From the NCBI GenBank assembly GCA_030429765.1, contig JAUIER010000005.1, positions 113,595-177,594 of the forward strand: a stretch of 64,000 nt of DNA. Direction: 5' to 3'. Shown in pieces: positions 17,989 through 27,255 of this stretch. Origin of the DNA: a bacterium (GTDB lineage Bacteria; Omnitrophota; Gorgyraeia; Zapsychrales; Zapsychraceae). The notes beneath the pieces were generated by a model. It worked only from the letters and a program-made list of their open reading frames with translations. It was not told the origin of the DNA and did no database searches. Positions within the stretch are counted from its first letter, which is position 1; each line of letters opens with the position of its first letter. The position numbers and the translations under genes were made by a program.

Positions 17989-19731
17989 TTACCAACTACT
18001 CGTCGGTACGTAATACAAAAAATTATCCATGATCCTCAGGTCCACATAAAAGCTGTACACCAAACACAACCCCACACATACTTTGAGAACCCGTTTATAA
18101 GTCATATTCTGCCGCTCAATATAATGCATGAGCAGGACAATCAGCGGCAGCACGATCAGCATCAAATGATTGGTCTGCTTCCAGTCCACGATCGAAAATG
18201 AGATCCCGCCAAATATTATCCACAACAATAGAATCATACTGTTGTCTTTGATTATATTCTTGAGATTGCAGAGCACAGCAAAGGCACATAAAAAGACGAG
18301 CGGAAACTCCAGCGCGAACTCTTTCCATAATCGTAAAACCGTTGGATAGTCTCCATCAAACATGGTGTTACGATGGAAAATACGATCAAATAAATGAGAA
18401 TACACGTGCGATTGCAGAAACGCCTGTCCGTCGATCACAAATCCATACAACCAGAAGGCCAACGTTCCCATGGCAAATCCCCCGACGATCGGAACCATGC
18501 GGGCAAGGTCAAAGGCATCCGACGATTTGTCTTTCTTCGAAATGTGCTTTAACACGCCAAAAGCAAAAACCGGTACCATAAAGATGACAATCTTCTGATT
18601 GATCAAACCCGCCACCACACCCGGCAGCCACTTGAGCCAGCCGTGACGCCCGTCTCGTGAAGTAAATGCCTCCGGCCGGAACACTTGATACGCCAGGACG
18701 GCGAGAATTGCGTTAGTAAAGGCCACATGCTCTGAAAAACAGGATCGCACAAAAATACCCGGAGAAAAAATATAGACAAAACCGCCGACAATCCCCAGCA
18801 GCTTGGATTGCGCCGTCGTCGCGATCAATTGAAACAACACCAAGAATACCAGCACACTCGCAAACAAATTAGATGCCCTGGCCGGAAACACGCGCGGCCA
18901 GCTCAAAAACCGGCTCTGGTCCACTTCGGAAATCCGCTTGACCAGCATCTCCGGCGATTGGACCGACATGTCCACATCATTGAGATTCATACTCTGCAAC
19001 ACATAGTGATGCCGGTCAAAATGGCTGACCTTGTGTTTGACCCCCCGCAGTTCAATGGCAACCGATTCCCCCTTCTTGAGATTCAGCACGTCCTCGGTTT
19101 TCAGGGCCGACTCATAGTAAAATTTGTAGTCATCCAGCTTACCCAGAAAGAATGTGCTATAGGCATTGTAAATATTGCTGAGCGGCGGATGCGCAAAGTA
19201 GTAGGGCGACAAAATAATATCACTGGTTAGATAGGGCTTGAGCTCATGCATGATCCCGTAAGCTGTTCCCTGATGTTCTCCGTCGAGATCCATCATCTCC
19301 GGCAATGTTTTCATCCCGGTATAGACACAGCTGTAAATGCAAATCACCGACATTCCCAAAATACAAACCTTGGGGACGTTAACCTTAACATCCGACCAGA
19401 TTTTATGGGGACTCGTCAACACCAGCCCGAGATTTACAAAGATCACGATCACACTGAGAAACCGAACCGGTACTATCGGAATACCGACCAGCAGCTGCAA
19501 CCCGTGAAGCAGGATCATCGACACGCTCGAAAACACAAAAATATAAAACAGCAGACCCACCCAATCCGACACCCGGCCTTTGAGCCAGCCGGCCCAGGCC
19601 AGACCCGGAACAACATAGATCAGCAGCGTTATCAGCATGGACGCCACATAATCATTGACCGGCATCTTCTGAATCAGAAAAACCGAGACAATTACAAAGT
19701 TACACAATACCCAAATAAATTTTCGCGTCAT
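17989..19731 (-). CDS. Multi-pass membrane protein, GT39/PMT-like glycosyltransferase
   Basis: A 580-residue protein with about twelve hydrophobic segments and one large extracytoplasmic loop (about residues 130-270) containing MDLDGEHQGTAYG and YYFAHPPLSNIYNAYSTF. The latter resembles the HPPL/HPPG motif of PMT-family GT-C enzymes, which lies after the first helices and helps bind acceptor and lipid-sugar donor. Here it comes later than usual, so the catalytic assignment is tentative. It lies 2 bases upstream of no stop or start conflict: its ATG follows the SDR stop at 19733 by one base, typical of one transcript. Confidence 0.65.
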   Translation of the reverse strand: MTRKFIWVLCNFVIVSVFLIQKMPVNDYVASMLITLLIYVVPGLAWAGWLKGRVSDWVGLLFYIFVFSSVSMILLHGLQLLVGIPIVPVRFLSVIVIFVNLGLVLTSPHKIWSDVKVNVPKVCILGMSVICIYSCVYTGMKTLPEMMDLDGEHQGTAYGIMHELKPYLTSDIILSPYYFAHPPLSNIYNAYSTFFLGKLDDYKFYYESALKTEDVLNLKKGESVAIELRGVKHKVSHFDRHHYVLQSMNLNDVDMSVQSPEMLVKRISEVDQSRFLSWPRVFPARASNLFASVLVFLVLFQLIATTAQSKLLGIVGGFVYIFSPGIFVRSCFSEHVAFTNAILAVLAYQVFRPEAFTSRDGRHGWLKWLPGVVAGLINQKIVIFMVPVFAFGVLKHISKKDKSSDAFDLARMVPIVGGFAMGTLAFWLYGFVIDGQAFLQSHVYSHLFDRIFHRNTMFDGDYPTVLRLWKEFALEFPLVFLCAFAVLCNLKNIIKDNSMILLLWIIFGGISFSIVDWKQTNHLMLIVLPLIVLLMHYIERQNMTYKRVLKVCVGLCLVYSFYVDLRIMDNFLYYVPTSSW

Positions 19732-19732
19732 G

Positions 19733-20506
19733 TTAATAGATGTACCTGATTATATAATTGGTAAGCCGGGGCGACATCCGGTTCAGCCAATACAGCGGCT
19801 TACATTTTTTACCCATCACGATAAACTCTTTTCCGGATTTCATGGCCCGAATGATCGCTGCCGCGGCTTCATCCGCTGAAATTCCTTCACGGTGTTTAGG
19901 CGCTTGGTCTTCCCGGAATAACACATTCTCTTCAAATGACGTTTCCACCTTACCCGGACATACAAGCAAGACCTTGATATTGTCCTTTCGCGCGTCTTCA
20001 CCCAATGATTCTGACAACCCATTGACCGCGAATTTCGTGGACGAGTACATCCCGGAATCATAAAAGCCCTTGAAACCGGCCACCGACGAGACATTGACGA
20101 TCAACCCTTGACCTTGCGTCTTCATAACCGGATAGACCGCCCGAATACCGTAGACAACACCGAATTGATTGACCTCCACCATGCGGCGATAATCGGCGAT
20201 CGGCACGGTTGCGACCGAACCCTTGATCCCCACGCCGGCATTGTTGATCAGGATATCAACCCGGCCAAATCGGGCGATGGCGGCATCGACCATCGCTTGC
20301 ACCTGATCATTGTCGGCCACATCGGTTTTGACGATCAACACGCGATCAGCCTCCATGGTTGCCGCGATCTGACCCATGGCCTGTTCGTTTCGTGCCGCTA
20401 GTACAATACGACAGCCGGCTTGATGCAGCTGCTCTGCCAAACTCCGACCGATCCCGCTCGATGCCCCGGTAATGATAACCACTTTATTGTTGAGATCATA
20501 TCTCAT
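19733..20506 (-). CDS. Short-chain dehydrogenase/reductase
   Basis: A classical SDR of 257 residues. TGASSGIG (13-20) is the NAD(P) glycine motif, NNAG (88-91) stabilises the central sheet, and the catalytic set is S140, Y154 and K158 (YSSTK). The dinucleotide end ARNEQ after strand 2 suggests NADPH preference. The C-terminal VMGKKCKPLYWLNRMSPRL tail resembles the DltE/YqjQ-type SDR with a hydrophobic C-terminus, so a membrane-near substrate is possible. A GAGGAG eight bases before the ATG gives firm start support, and the ATGA overlap with the DegT gene implies coupled translation. Confidence 0.88.
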   Translation of the reverse strand: MRYDLNNKVVIITGASSGIGRSLAEQLHQAGCRIVLAARNEQAMGQIAATMEADRVLIVKTDVADNDQVQAMVDAAIARFGRVDILINNAGVGIKGSVATVPIADYRRMVEVNQFGVVYGIRAVYPVMKTQGQGLIVNVSSVAGFKGFYDSGMYSSTKFAVNGLSESLGEDARKDNIKVLLVCPGKVETSFEENVLFREDQAPKHREGISADEAAAAIIRAMKSGKEFIVMGKKCKPLYWLNRMSPRLTNYIIRYIY

Positions 20507-21750
20507 GTGATCGGCTCCTCGGCCGGGAAGATCGCATCTTTATTGAAATACTTACGCACGATGTTTCCGATGTAATGGATATCCTTGATCGACAACAGAT
20601 GCGAACACGGCAATTCGACGATCCGGTCGTCCACGGCCTCCAGAACGGGAAACGTGTCGGCACTTTCCAGTAATTTGGCACAATTGCGCATGGATGATTC
20701 ACGCGTATCAATCCCGCGGGTCAACAAGTAGGTCCTGAATCGCTTAACATCCTCGACAACGGTATTGAACGATAAAATAATATTAGAGCGATCATTATTA
20801 ATCGTGAATAAACGCAAACCATCAATATCCCGGAGCATTGCCTGCAACACCCGCGCGTACCGGATCCGCTGAACATTGGCGGCGTCGAGCTTACCAAGTT
20901 GCCGATGCCCGAGCCTGGCCTGCATCGGCGTGAAGGGACTCAGATGACTTTTCGACGAGATATCCGCCGTCGTGTACTTATCCCCCGTCAAACGTTCAAT
21001 CGCATCCCATCCGAATAACTGCAGCACCAACAACGGGGGATAGACAAACACCGCAAATAAAATACGGTTGGTCAGAACGATCTGGATCAGACATTTAATA
21101 AAATATCCCGCACCGCTCGAACGCACCGATGCTCCCATTCCCTCCTTCAGGCGGGCCAGAATTTTTTCATCTCGTCCAACAATCATCCCGCCTCCGAGTG
21201 TCACCAGCGGCTTTCCCGTTCCAAAACTGAACAAACCGAAATCTCCAAAGGTCCCGATCTTCTGTCCGTTACGTTCTGCACCGCAGGAATGCGCCGCGTC
21301 CTCGATCATCTTTAATCCGCGGCGGGCGCATAATTGCGCGACCGCCTCGCTGTTGGATGCGGTTCCAAATAAATGGGTGACAATCACCGCGACGGTCTGA
21401 TCCGTGATTTTAGATTCGATCAAGGCCTCATCAAGATTCAGCGTTTCAGCATCAATATCCACAAAGACCGGCACCAGTCCCTTTTGCTTCAGCAGCAGCG
21501 GAATCACATGATAATTGTAGGCCGACATAATAATCTCGGACCCGACAGGAAACTGCATCAGGTCGATCAGCGTGGACAACCCTTCGCGAATCGACGACAC
21601 ACCGACAGCATGGGGACTTTGCATGTAGCGGGCAAACGTCTCTTCAAAGCGCTCCACCTCCTCGGGATCTCCCGCGGTTCGCAACCCCTTGAACACGATT
21701 TTAAATTCATCCGCGGAATAAGACACCATCCGCCTCGGCATTATTCGCAC
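20503..21750 (-). CDS. DegT/DnrJ/EryC1/StrS-family PLP sugar aminotransferase
   Basis: A 415-residue PLP enzyme of the nucleotide-sugar aminotransferase family. K180 in FSFGTGKPLVTLGGGM is the Schiff-base lysine and IEDAAHS carries the pyridine-binding D151. YNYHVIP near 78-84 and GTASN at 129-133 complete the active-site frame. Such enzymes convert 3- or 4-keto sugars to amino sugars for surface glycans. I accept the GTG at 21750 because AGGA lies six bases upstream; the ATG nine bases further in is too far from it. It supports a sugar-based product for the operon. Confidence 0.88.
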   Translation of the reverse strand: MRIMPRRMVSYSADEFKIVFKGLRTAGDPEEVERFEETFARYMQSPHAVGVSSIREGLSTLIDLMQFPVGSEIIMSAYNYHVIPLLLKQKGLVPVFVDIDAETLNLDEALIESKITDQTVAVIVTHLFGTASNSEAVAQLCARRGLKMIEDAAHSCGAERNGQKIGTFGDFGLFSFGTGKPLVTLGGGMIVGRDEKILARLKEGMGASVRSSGAGYFIKCLIQIVLTNRILFAVFVYPPLLVLQLFGWDAIERLTGDKYTTADISSKSHLSPFTPMQARLGHRQLGKLDAANVQRIRYARVLQAMLRDIDGLRLFTINNDRSNIILSFNTVVEDVKRFRTYLLTRGIDTRESSMRNCAKLLESADTFPVLEAVDDRIVELPCSHLLSIKDIHYIGNIVRKYFNKDAIFPAEEPIT

Positions 21751-21760
21751 AACTTTTCCT

Positions 21761-23680
21761 TTAGTTTTCTGTTAACAAATTTCGGTATCGTCCGCCCAAC
21801 ATCCCGTTGATTCGCCGCCTGATATCACTATGAATCATTTCACGCATTTGCGCCCTTATCTTATCAGATTTGTCTGTTTGTCCCAATTGTTCATGCACCA
21901 AAGCCAAATCGTAACGCGACAGGATATCATGCGGATTAACCTCAAGTGCCAACCTCAGACGGGTGAGGGCCGCGTCCCAGCGCCCTTGACTGATCGCATT
22001 GATCCCTTGATAGCGCAACGACAAATTTGCGTAATCGGGAACCTGTCTGGAATCATCAAAGCGTTGTTGGGACATTGACCATTGTTGTCGGGATCGATAA
22101 ATCAATCCTTGATAAAACATGGCTCGCCCGTGCAACTCATGACCTTTGTTCACTCGGTCAAAATGCTCCAAGGATGATTCCACGTCTTCAGCGTGGTACA
22201 ACAAGGCCCCTAAATAAAAATGCGACTTTATATTTTCCGGATCCGTCTCAAGCCGCTGCTGATACCGATAAATTTGATCATCCAGAAACACATCCAATTT
22301 ATTGGCCGGTGCGGTGTACTCGGGCAGCAATTCTTTGGACCTTAACCAAACATCGACCGCTAGTTCAAAGTCTGCCTTCGACCAGTACAACCAGCCCAGA
22401 TAATTGAGATTGTCGACATTGTGGGGTGCGCGCTTCAGCAATCGCAATGTCTCTTGAATCGCCTGATCAATTTGGCCTTGATCTTCGTAAATGCGCGCGG
22501 TGATCTGATCATCGTCCACAAAGACCGCCCGGTGAAACGGCGGCGCCGAAAAACGTTCCCGCGCGCCGGCGACAAAGACAACGGCATGACCCAGCAGATA
22601 AACGCCCAGGATTATCACCCCCCACTGATACCCCCTACCTTTCTCCACAAACTTGGATAATCCAAGGCCAGTCAAACAGACCGCGGGAATCAGGCTCAAC
22701 CAGGCCCACCAGAATTCACCACGTAAGAGTCCGGGTAACGTAAAAAAACTTAAGACAATCATCGGCACCGCAAAAACGGTAAGCATTAACCATTGTAGTT
22801 TATCTTTAGGGCGGAATAACGCCAAAACCACGCCTGTCAGAAGCAGCAATCCCGACACGCCATCCATCGGCGCATACTCCCAACTCGAATACATTCGATA
22901 GTCCTTGCCGATCAGCGCATAGACCGGTTGAATCAAATACAGTTGTAAGGTCGTCCACGTCGGTCGTAATTGATCCAATGTATACATGGACGGATCGTAC
23001 ATTAACTGCGCGCTGCCATGCCGCAAAACCCAATTCAGCCACGGGGAAATGGTGATCACAAATGCTGCTGCCGCCATACAGACAGCCTTCATTCGAAACC
23101 ACGCGTTCAACTGACCTTGACTTAATACAAACAGTAAGACCGCGACGACCAGCAAGATCGAATCCCCTTTGGTCATGAAGGCCAGTCCCATGAAGAATGC
23201 GCCGAGTACTATGTGCACCGCTTTCTTCGTGTTCATGAAGCGCCAGATCAACCACAAAGCCAGCGACGCAAACGTATACAGCGACGCGCTGTTCTCCGCA
23301 CGGATGGACTCGTGAATATGAAACGGATTACAGGCCAACAGCAACAACGCCAGACATCCGGCTCCATCGCTCCACGATCGCGCCAATAAAAACACTACCC
23401 ACAAAGCCACACATCCCAACACCCCATGAAGAATGCGGGCACCAAATACTGTATCCCCAAACAACGTGATCCCGAGCTTGGTGATATAGATGTTGAGCAA
23501 CGGATGCGTAACGTATTCACTCTCCATCGGCAGATTCAAGACGCCCCCGTCAACCGACAATGAACGCGCCACAACAATGTTCTTACGTTCGTCCTCAATC
23601 AATGGCGAGCTCATCATCCCCAACCTGAGCAGGACGCCCGCGATCAAAATTAGGACAGCTGTTAGCGTGGTTCGATTCAT
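21761..23680 (-). CDS. GT39-like membrane glycosyltransferase with C-terminal TPR domain
   Basis: A 639-residue protein. The first 375 residues hold about ten helices. PLIEDERKNIVVARSL after helix 1 supplies the E-D-E acidic motif of GT-C/ArnT enzymes, and YVTHPLLNIYITKLG is the HP-L-motif loop. NPFHIHESIRAENS matches the conserved P-x-H-x-x-x-x-R-x-E loop. Residues about 395-625 are TPR units, for example NLNYLGWLYWSKADFELAVD. The next gene downstream in transcription order on the left encodes the aminotransferase; the gene on the right (23687-25600) is a close paralogue with the same two-part plan. They probably transfer polyprenyl-linked sugars outside the membrane, with the TPR part holding a partner. 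Confidence 0.8.
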   Translation of the reverse strand: MNRTTLTAVLILIAGVLLRLGMMSSPLIEDERKNIVVARSLSVDGGVLNLPMESEYVTHPLLNIYITKLGITLFGDTVFGARILHGVLGCVALWVVFLLARSWSDGAGCLALLLLACNPFHIHESIRAENSASLYTFASLALWLIWRFMNTKKAVHIVLGAFFMGLAFMTKGDSILLVVAVLLFVLSQGQLNAWFRMKAVCMAAAAFVITISPWLNWVLRHGSAQLMYDPSMYTLDQLRPTWTTLQLYLIQPVYALIGKDYRMYSSWEYAPMDGVSGLLLLTGVVLALFRPKDKLQWLMLTVFAVPMIVLSFFTLPGLLRGEFWWAWLSLIPAVCLTGLGLSKFVEKGRGYQWGVIILGVYLLGHAVVFVAGARERFSAPPFHRAVFVDDDQITARIYEDQGQIDQAIQETLRLLKRAPHNVDNLNYLGWLYWSKADFELAVDVWLRSKELLPEYTAPANKLDVFLDDQIYRYQQRLETDPENIKSHFYLGALLYHAEDVESSLEHFDRVNKGHELHGRAMFYQGLIYRSRQQWSMSQQRFDDSRQVPDYANLSLRYQGINAISQGRWDAALTRLRLALEVNPHDILSRYDLALVHEQLGQTDKSDKIRAQMREMIHSDIRRRINGMLGGRYRNLLTEN

Positions 23681-23686
23681 ATCCCT

Positions 23687-25600
23687 CTAGAATTCAAATA
23701 GCTTTTGATAATCACCCTGTATCCTTGGATAGATCCTGGCTTTGACATCATCATGAAAAATTGTCCGCGCGATGTCCAAGGCCGACTTGGCCCGTTGCGG
23801 CATCTTCATTTCCGTATAGACCTCAGACAATAGCTGATACGCCCGGGCGTCATCAGGATTATTTTCCAACAGGGCCAGCAGGTTCGCCTCGGCCGCGGTA
23901 TAACGTCCTTGTTTAAAATCACATTGCGCCAGATAAAAATAGGCTGGATAAAAGTCCGGACTGTTTTCTATGATCATCTGAAAATACTGCTCGGCCAAAT
24001 CCCATTCGCCTTGCCGCAGTGTACTGCGACCCAAATAATACACCGCCCATGAATTGGGACTTTGTTGATGGATCTGCAAGAAATAACTGTCAGCCGTCGT
24101 GGTGTCGCCCGCATGAAAATACAGCATACCGAGACGCATATCTTTTGCCACTCCCTGCAACTCCTCGGACCGACCATCGAGATAATATCGCAGCCGCTGC
24201 GGCATCAATTGCGGCAAACGGTTCCACGGGTCCACGTATGAGGGCTCCAAATCAAGCGCTCTTAACCAGGCCGCGTCCGCCTTCTCCTCCAAGCCCATCT
24301 GCAGATACAGCCACCCTAAATAACTGAGTTTCTCGACGTCATTCGGCGCGATCCGCAACAAACGCAGCATCTCCTTGACGGCCAGGTCCTTTCGATGATG
24401 ATACTCATAATATCGAGCGACCACAAAATCATCATCCACAAACGTCGCCATGCGATGCGGCGGGGTCATAATTTGTGCTTCCAATTGTTTCACAAAAAAG
24501 ACACTGTTGATCAACGCATAACCCAAAAACACCATCACACAAATCATCGCGAGCTTCCCCGTCTGATAACAGCGCACCATCATCACTCCTGTCAGACACA
24601 CAGCGGGAATCAAACTCAATGACGCCCACCAGAATTCACCGAACGGCAATCCCGGCTTGGCAAAAAATGACAGTACGCCCATGAACACCGCAAATATCAC
24701 AAACATATAGCGGACAAATCCGTCAGAAACATATCGTATAGCGGCGAGGGTCATACTGAAGATGACGATCCCGTTGATCATCCCCATCGTCGCATACTCC
24801 CAACTGATACGCATGTGATGATCCACACCCTTGAGAGCTGACAAAAATTCGATTAGATAGAAATTCAGCGTCGTCGTGTGCAACCTTACTTGAGACACGA
24901 TGTACATGCCGGCATCAAAAACCAATTGTGACGTACCGTATTGCGCGACCCATATCCCCCAGGGAATCAACAGCCCCCCAAATAGAACAACCCCGATCCA
25001 TAATTCCTTACGCCCTAGCAACCGACGATAGACTGGATTCAACAGCATGTAAATTCCAAAGACCGCGGGCAACAGCAGACTCACACTCTTGGTATAGAAG
25101 TTCAATGCCGTCAGCACTCCCAACCAGATAAAATAGACATATCGGGCGTGTTTCAGCGCCATATAAAAAACCAAAATACTCGCGGCTGAAAGGCCAAACA
25201 ACAAACTTTCATTGACCAAACGCACCGAGGCATGAATATGATAAGGATTCACAGCGGTTAGAAACATCGCGGTGACTCCGACGGAATCTCCGGCCTCCTT
25301 GCCCAGCCGGTAGATCAGTAACAATGTCAGACAACCACACAGGACATGAAAAAAACGGGCCGCCAGCACGTTCGGACCGAACAGGCTCATTCCTAGCTTC
25401 GTGAGATATAGATTCAATAAGGGCTGAGTGACAAACTTGTTTTCGATGGGAAGGTTAAGATGGTTTGGATGAAATGAGATCTCCTGGGCGATCAGGAGAT
25501 TTTTGATCTCGTCGGGGATCATCGGAACACCGGCTGCCGCAATCCTCAAGCCGGCTCCGAGAATCAATATTCCAAAAATCAGTGCGGACAGCTTCTTCAT
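23687..25600 (-). CDS. GT39-like membrane glycosyltransferase with C-terminal TPR domain
   Basis: I set the start at the ATG at 25600 (MKKLSALIFGILILG), giving 637 residues; the longer frame would overlap the upstream gene with non-conserved sequence. VPMIPDEIKNLLIAQEI carries the acidic GT-C motif after helix 1, FVTQPLLNLYLTKLGMSL the second loop, and NPYHIHASVRLVNES the third, all aligned with the 21761-23680 paralogue. About ten helices precede a TPR domain (about 385-630) with units such as KLSYLGWLYLQMGLEEKA and AYQLLSEVYTEMKMPQRA. The two genes are 6 bases apart and arose by tandem duplication. Confidence 0.8.
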   Translation of the reverse strand: MKKLSALIFGILILGAGLRIAAAGVPMIPDEIKNLLIAQEISFHPNHLNLPIENKFVTQPLLNLYLTKLGMSLFGPNVLAARFFHVLCGCLTLLLIYRLGKEAGDSVGVTAMFLTAVNPYHIHASVRLVNESLLFGLSAASILVFYMALKHARYVYFIWLGVLTALNFYTKSVSLLLPAVFGIYMLLNPVYRRLLGRKELWIGVVLFGGLLIPWGIWVAQYGTSQLVFDAGMYIVSQVRLHTTTLNFYLIEFLSALKGVDHHMRISWEYATMGMINGIVIFSMTLAAIRYVSDGFVRYMFVIFAVFMGVLSFFAKPGLPFGEFWWASLSLIPAVCLTGVMMVRCYQTGKLAMICVMVFLGYALINSVFFVKQLEAQIMTPPHRMATFVDDDFVVARYYEYHHRKDLAVKEMLRLLRIAPNDVEKLSYLGWLYLQMGLEEKADAAWLRALDLEPSYVDPWNRLPQLMPQRLRYYLDGRSEELQGVAKDMRLGMLYFHAGDTTTADSYFLQIHQQSPNSWAVYYLGRSTLRQGEWDLAEQYFQMIIENSPDFYPAYFYLAQCDFKQGRYTAAEANLLALLENNPDDARAYQLLSEVYTEMKMPQRAKSALDIARTIFHDDVKARIYPRIQGDYQKLFEF

Positions 25601-25623
25601 ATGTGACAACGTTCCGTCCGGAC

Positions 25624-27108
25624 CTATTCGACCTTTGTTGACAATTTCAAAGGATTGGGCGCCGGCTTGATCGTGACCCGCTTTCCATGCTGGCCCCACA
25701 CTAAAAAAAGCAATCCACTGAAAACCAGCTTCATACTGCTCGGAAAATTACTGATATAATACGGCAGATAGTTGTACAGATGAGACAGACAGAAAGCCGG
25801 GCGGAATAAAAACTTGCGGTAGAACTTCCTCTGAAGTTTTTTCAGTGACGTGATATCCATGTCACTCAAATTCACGATCGGTTTCTGATAGTGATGCGGC
25901 GCGAGGACTTCACCGCTTCGCTCATGATATTTTCGATAGTCCACGCTGCCCGGATACAGGGTAAAGAAATGCACCTTGATCATATCCGGATTCATTTGAT
26001 GGGCCAGGTCGATACTTTGCTCGACATCATCGATCGTCTCGGTCGGACTGCCGACGATAAACATCGCGCATGACGCGATCCCTGCCCGCCGGACCTCCTG
26101 AACCGCCCGCGTGGCGCGCTCCCGCCACCCGTTCTTCATCGACGCCTTGTGCAGCACATTGACAATCCGTTGAGATCCCGACTCAATACCAAACAACAAT
26201 AACGCGCAGCCGGCCTGCTTCATCGTCCGTAAAATCTCCGGTTCAACCTCGTCAACGCGCGCATGGCAGGCCCATTTGAACCGCAGTTTACGCCGCTGAA
26301 TTTCCTGACAAATCTGCGTCACATGTTCTTTATTAAGGGTGAAATCATCATCCTCGAATGAAACAACGTTCAAACCTTGCTGAATTAATTGCTCGATATC
26401 ATCCACCACCCGTTGCGGACTGCGCAGCCGCAGGCGTCGGCCGAAACTTTTACGGACCGTGGGTGAACAAAACGTGCACGCATGCGGGCATCCACGCGAC
26501 GTCGAAATATATCCGGAAAACGTACGCCGGTTGTAACGCAACGGATAGATATAGGGATACTTCTTGAGTTCGTCCCGTGTCCAGTTAATCGTCGGCAGAT
26601 CGTCCAGATTGTCGATCAGCAACAATTCCTTACACCGTTCGACATTGTAGTATTCCAAGACCGAATCCCTGTCCGCGGTGTTGGATAATCGTTTGAACAA
26701 TTCCGTCAGTTCAAGCTCATACTCACCGCGGATCATCACGTCAAAGATCGAATTGAGCGATTGATAATACTGATATTTTTCAGAGACATCGGAGCCCACC
26801 AGAACGATAAACACATTTTTATGTTCCCGCAATTGGGCACACAGCTTGACACCGGCCTCCGCGCACGGCGAAGAAATACTGACAATCACGGTATCAATAG
26901 ACCACTCGTCCATGCGCTCGGACAATTCCTCAAACGATAGCGGATCAACCCAATAGTCAAGCAGATGGGTTTGGCATGTAAAATTATTTTGAAGGATGGT
27001 TTGGGCGTATTTGAGGACCAGCGGCGCCGGATGATGAACCGGATGTTTGATCTCCCGGTTGCGGGGATTACCGACCCGAATAAAAAGAAAATTTTTGTGA
27101 GTCCTCAT
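25624..27108 (-). CDS. B12-binding domain radical SAM protein
   Basis: The ATG at 27108 (MRTHKNFLFIRVGNP) is preferred because GGAG lies eight bases upstream; the frame itself extends 15 codons further. The protein has 494 residues. The cluster motif RGCPHACTFC gives C207, C211 and C214; VSFEDDDFTL follows. FGIESGSQRIV and FIVGSPTETIDDVEQSI are core motifs of the BchE-like group. It is the closest paralogue of the 9176-10603 protein. A 147-base AT-rich gap upstream makes this the likely first gene of a sub-transcript covering 27108 down to 1. Confidence 0.86.
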   Translation of the reverse strand: MRTHKNFLFIRVGNPRNREIKHPVHHPAPLVLKYAQTILQNNFTCQTHLLDYWVDPLSFEELSERMDEWSIDTVIVSISSPCAEAGVKLCAQLREHKNVFIVLVGSDVSEKYQYYQSLNSIFDVMIRGEYELELTELFKRLSNTADRDSVLEYYNVERCKELLLIDNLDDLPTINWTRDELKKYPYIYPLRYNRRTFSGYISTSRGCPHACTFCSPTVRKSFGRRLRLRSPQRVVDDIEQLIQQGLNVVSFEDDDFTLNKEHVTQICQEIQRRKLRFKWACHARVDEVEPEILRTMKQAGCALLLFGIESGSQRIVNVLHKASMKNGWRERATRAVQEVRRAGIASCAMFIVGSPTETIDDVEQSIDLAHQMNPDMIKVHFFTLYPGSVDYRKYHERSGEVLAPHHYQKPIVNLSDMDITSLKKLQRKFYRKFLFRPAFCLSHLYNYLPYYISNFPSSMKLVFSGLLFLVWGQHGKRVTIKPAPNPLKLSTKVE

Positions 27109-27255
27109 AATTTGATCTCCAGAGCTGAACACATAGCGAACCGCTGCCACCATTCGCCTTTTGCAGGTGATTCATCTTACCACACCTGTGAATTTTGTGC
27201 ATTAAGTATATATATACCTAGTATATAGGAAAAATCCGTCCGCGACGAATGAATT
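27109..27255. other. AT-rich intergenic region, probable promoter area
   Basis: This 147-base gap is the longest one between 1 and 33852. On the minus strand it holds a run of alternating TA (TATATACTAGGTATATATA at about 27208-27226) with two TATACT hexamers that could serve as -10 elements for the radical SAM gene starting at 27108. No convincing -35 hexamer stands 16-18 bases upstream of either. No hairpin with a T-run is visible, so I cannot say whether transcription from 27256 stops here. Confidence 0.35.
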
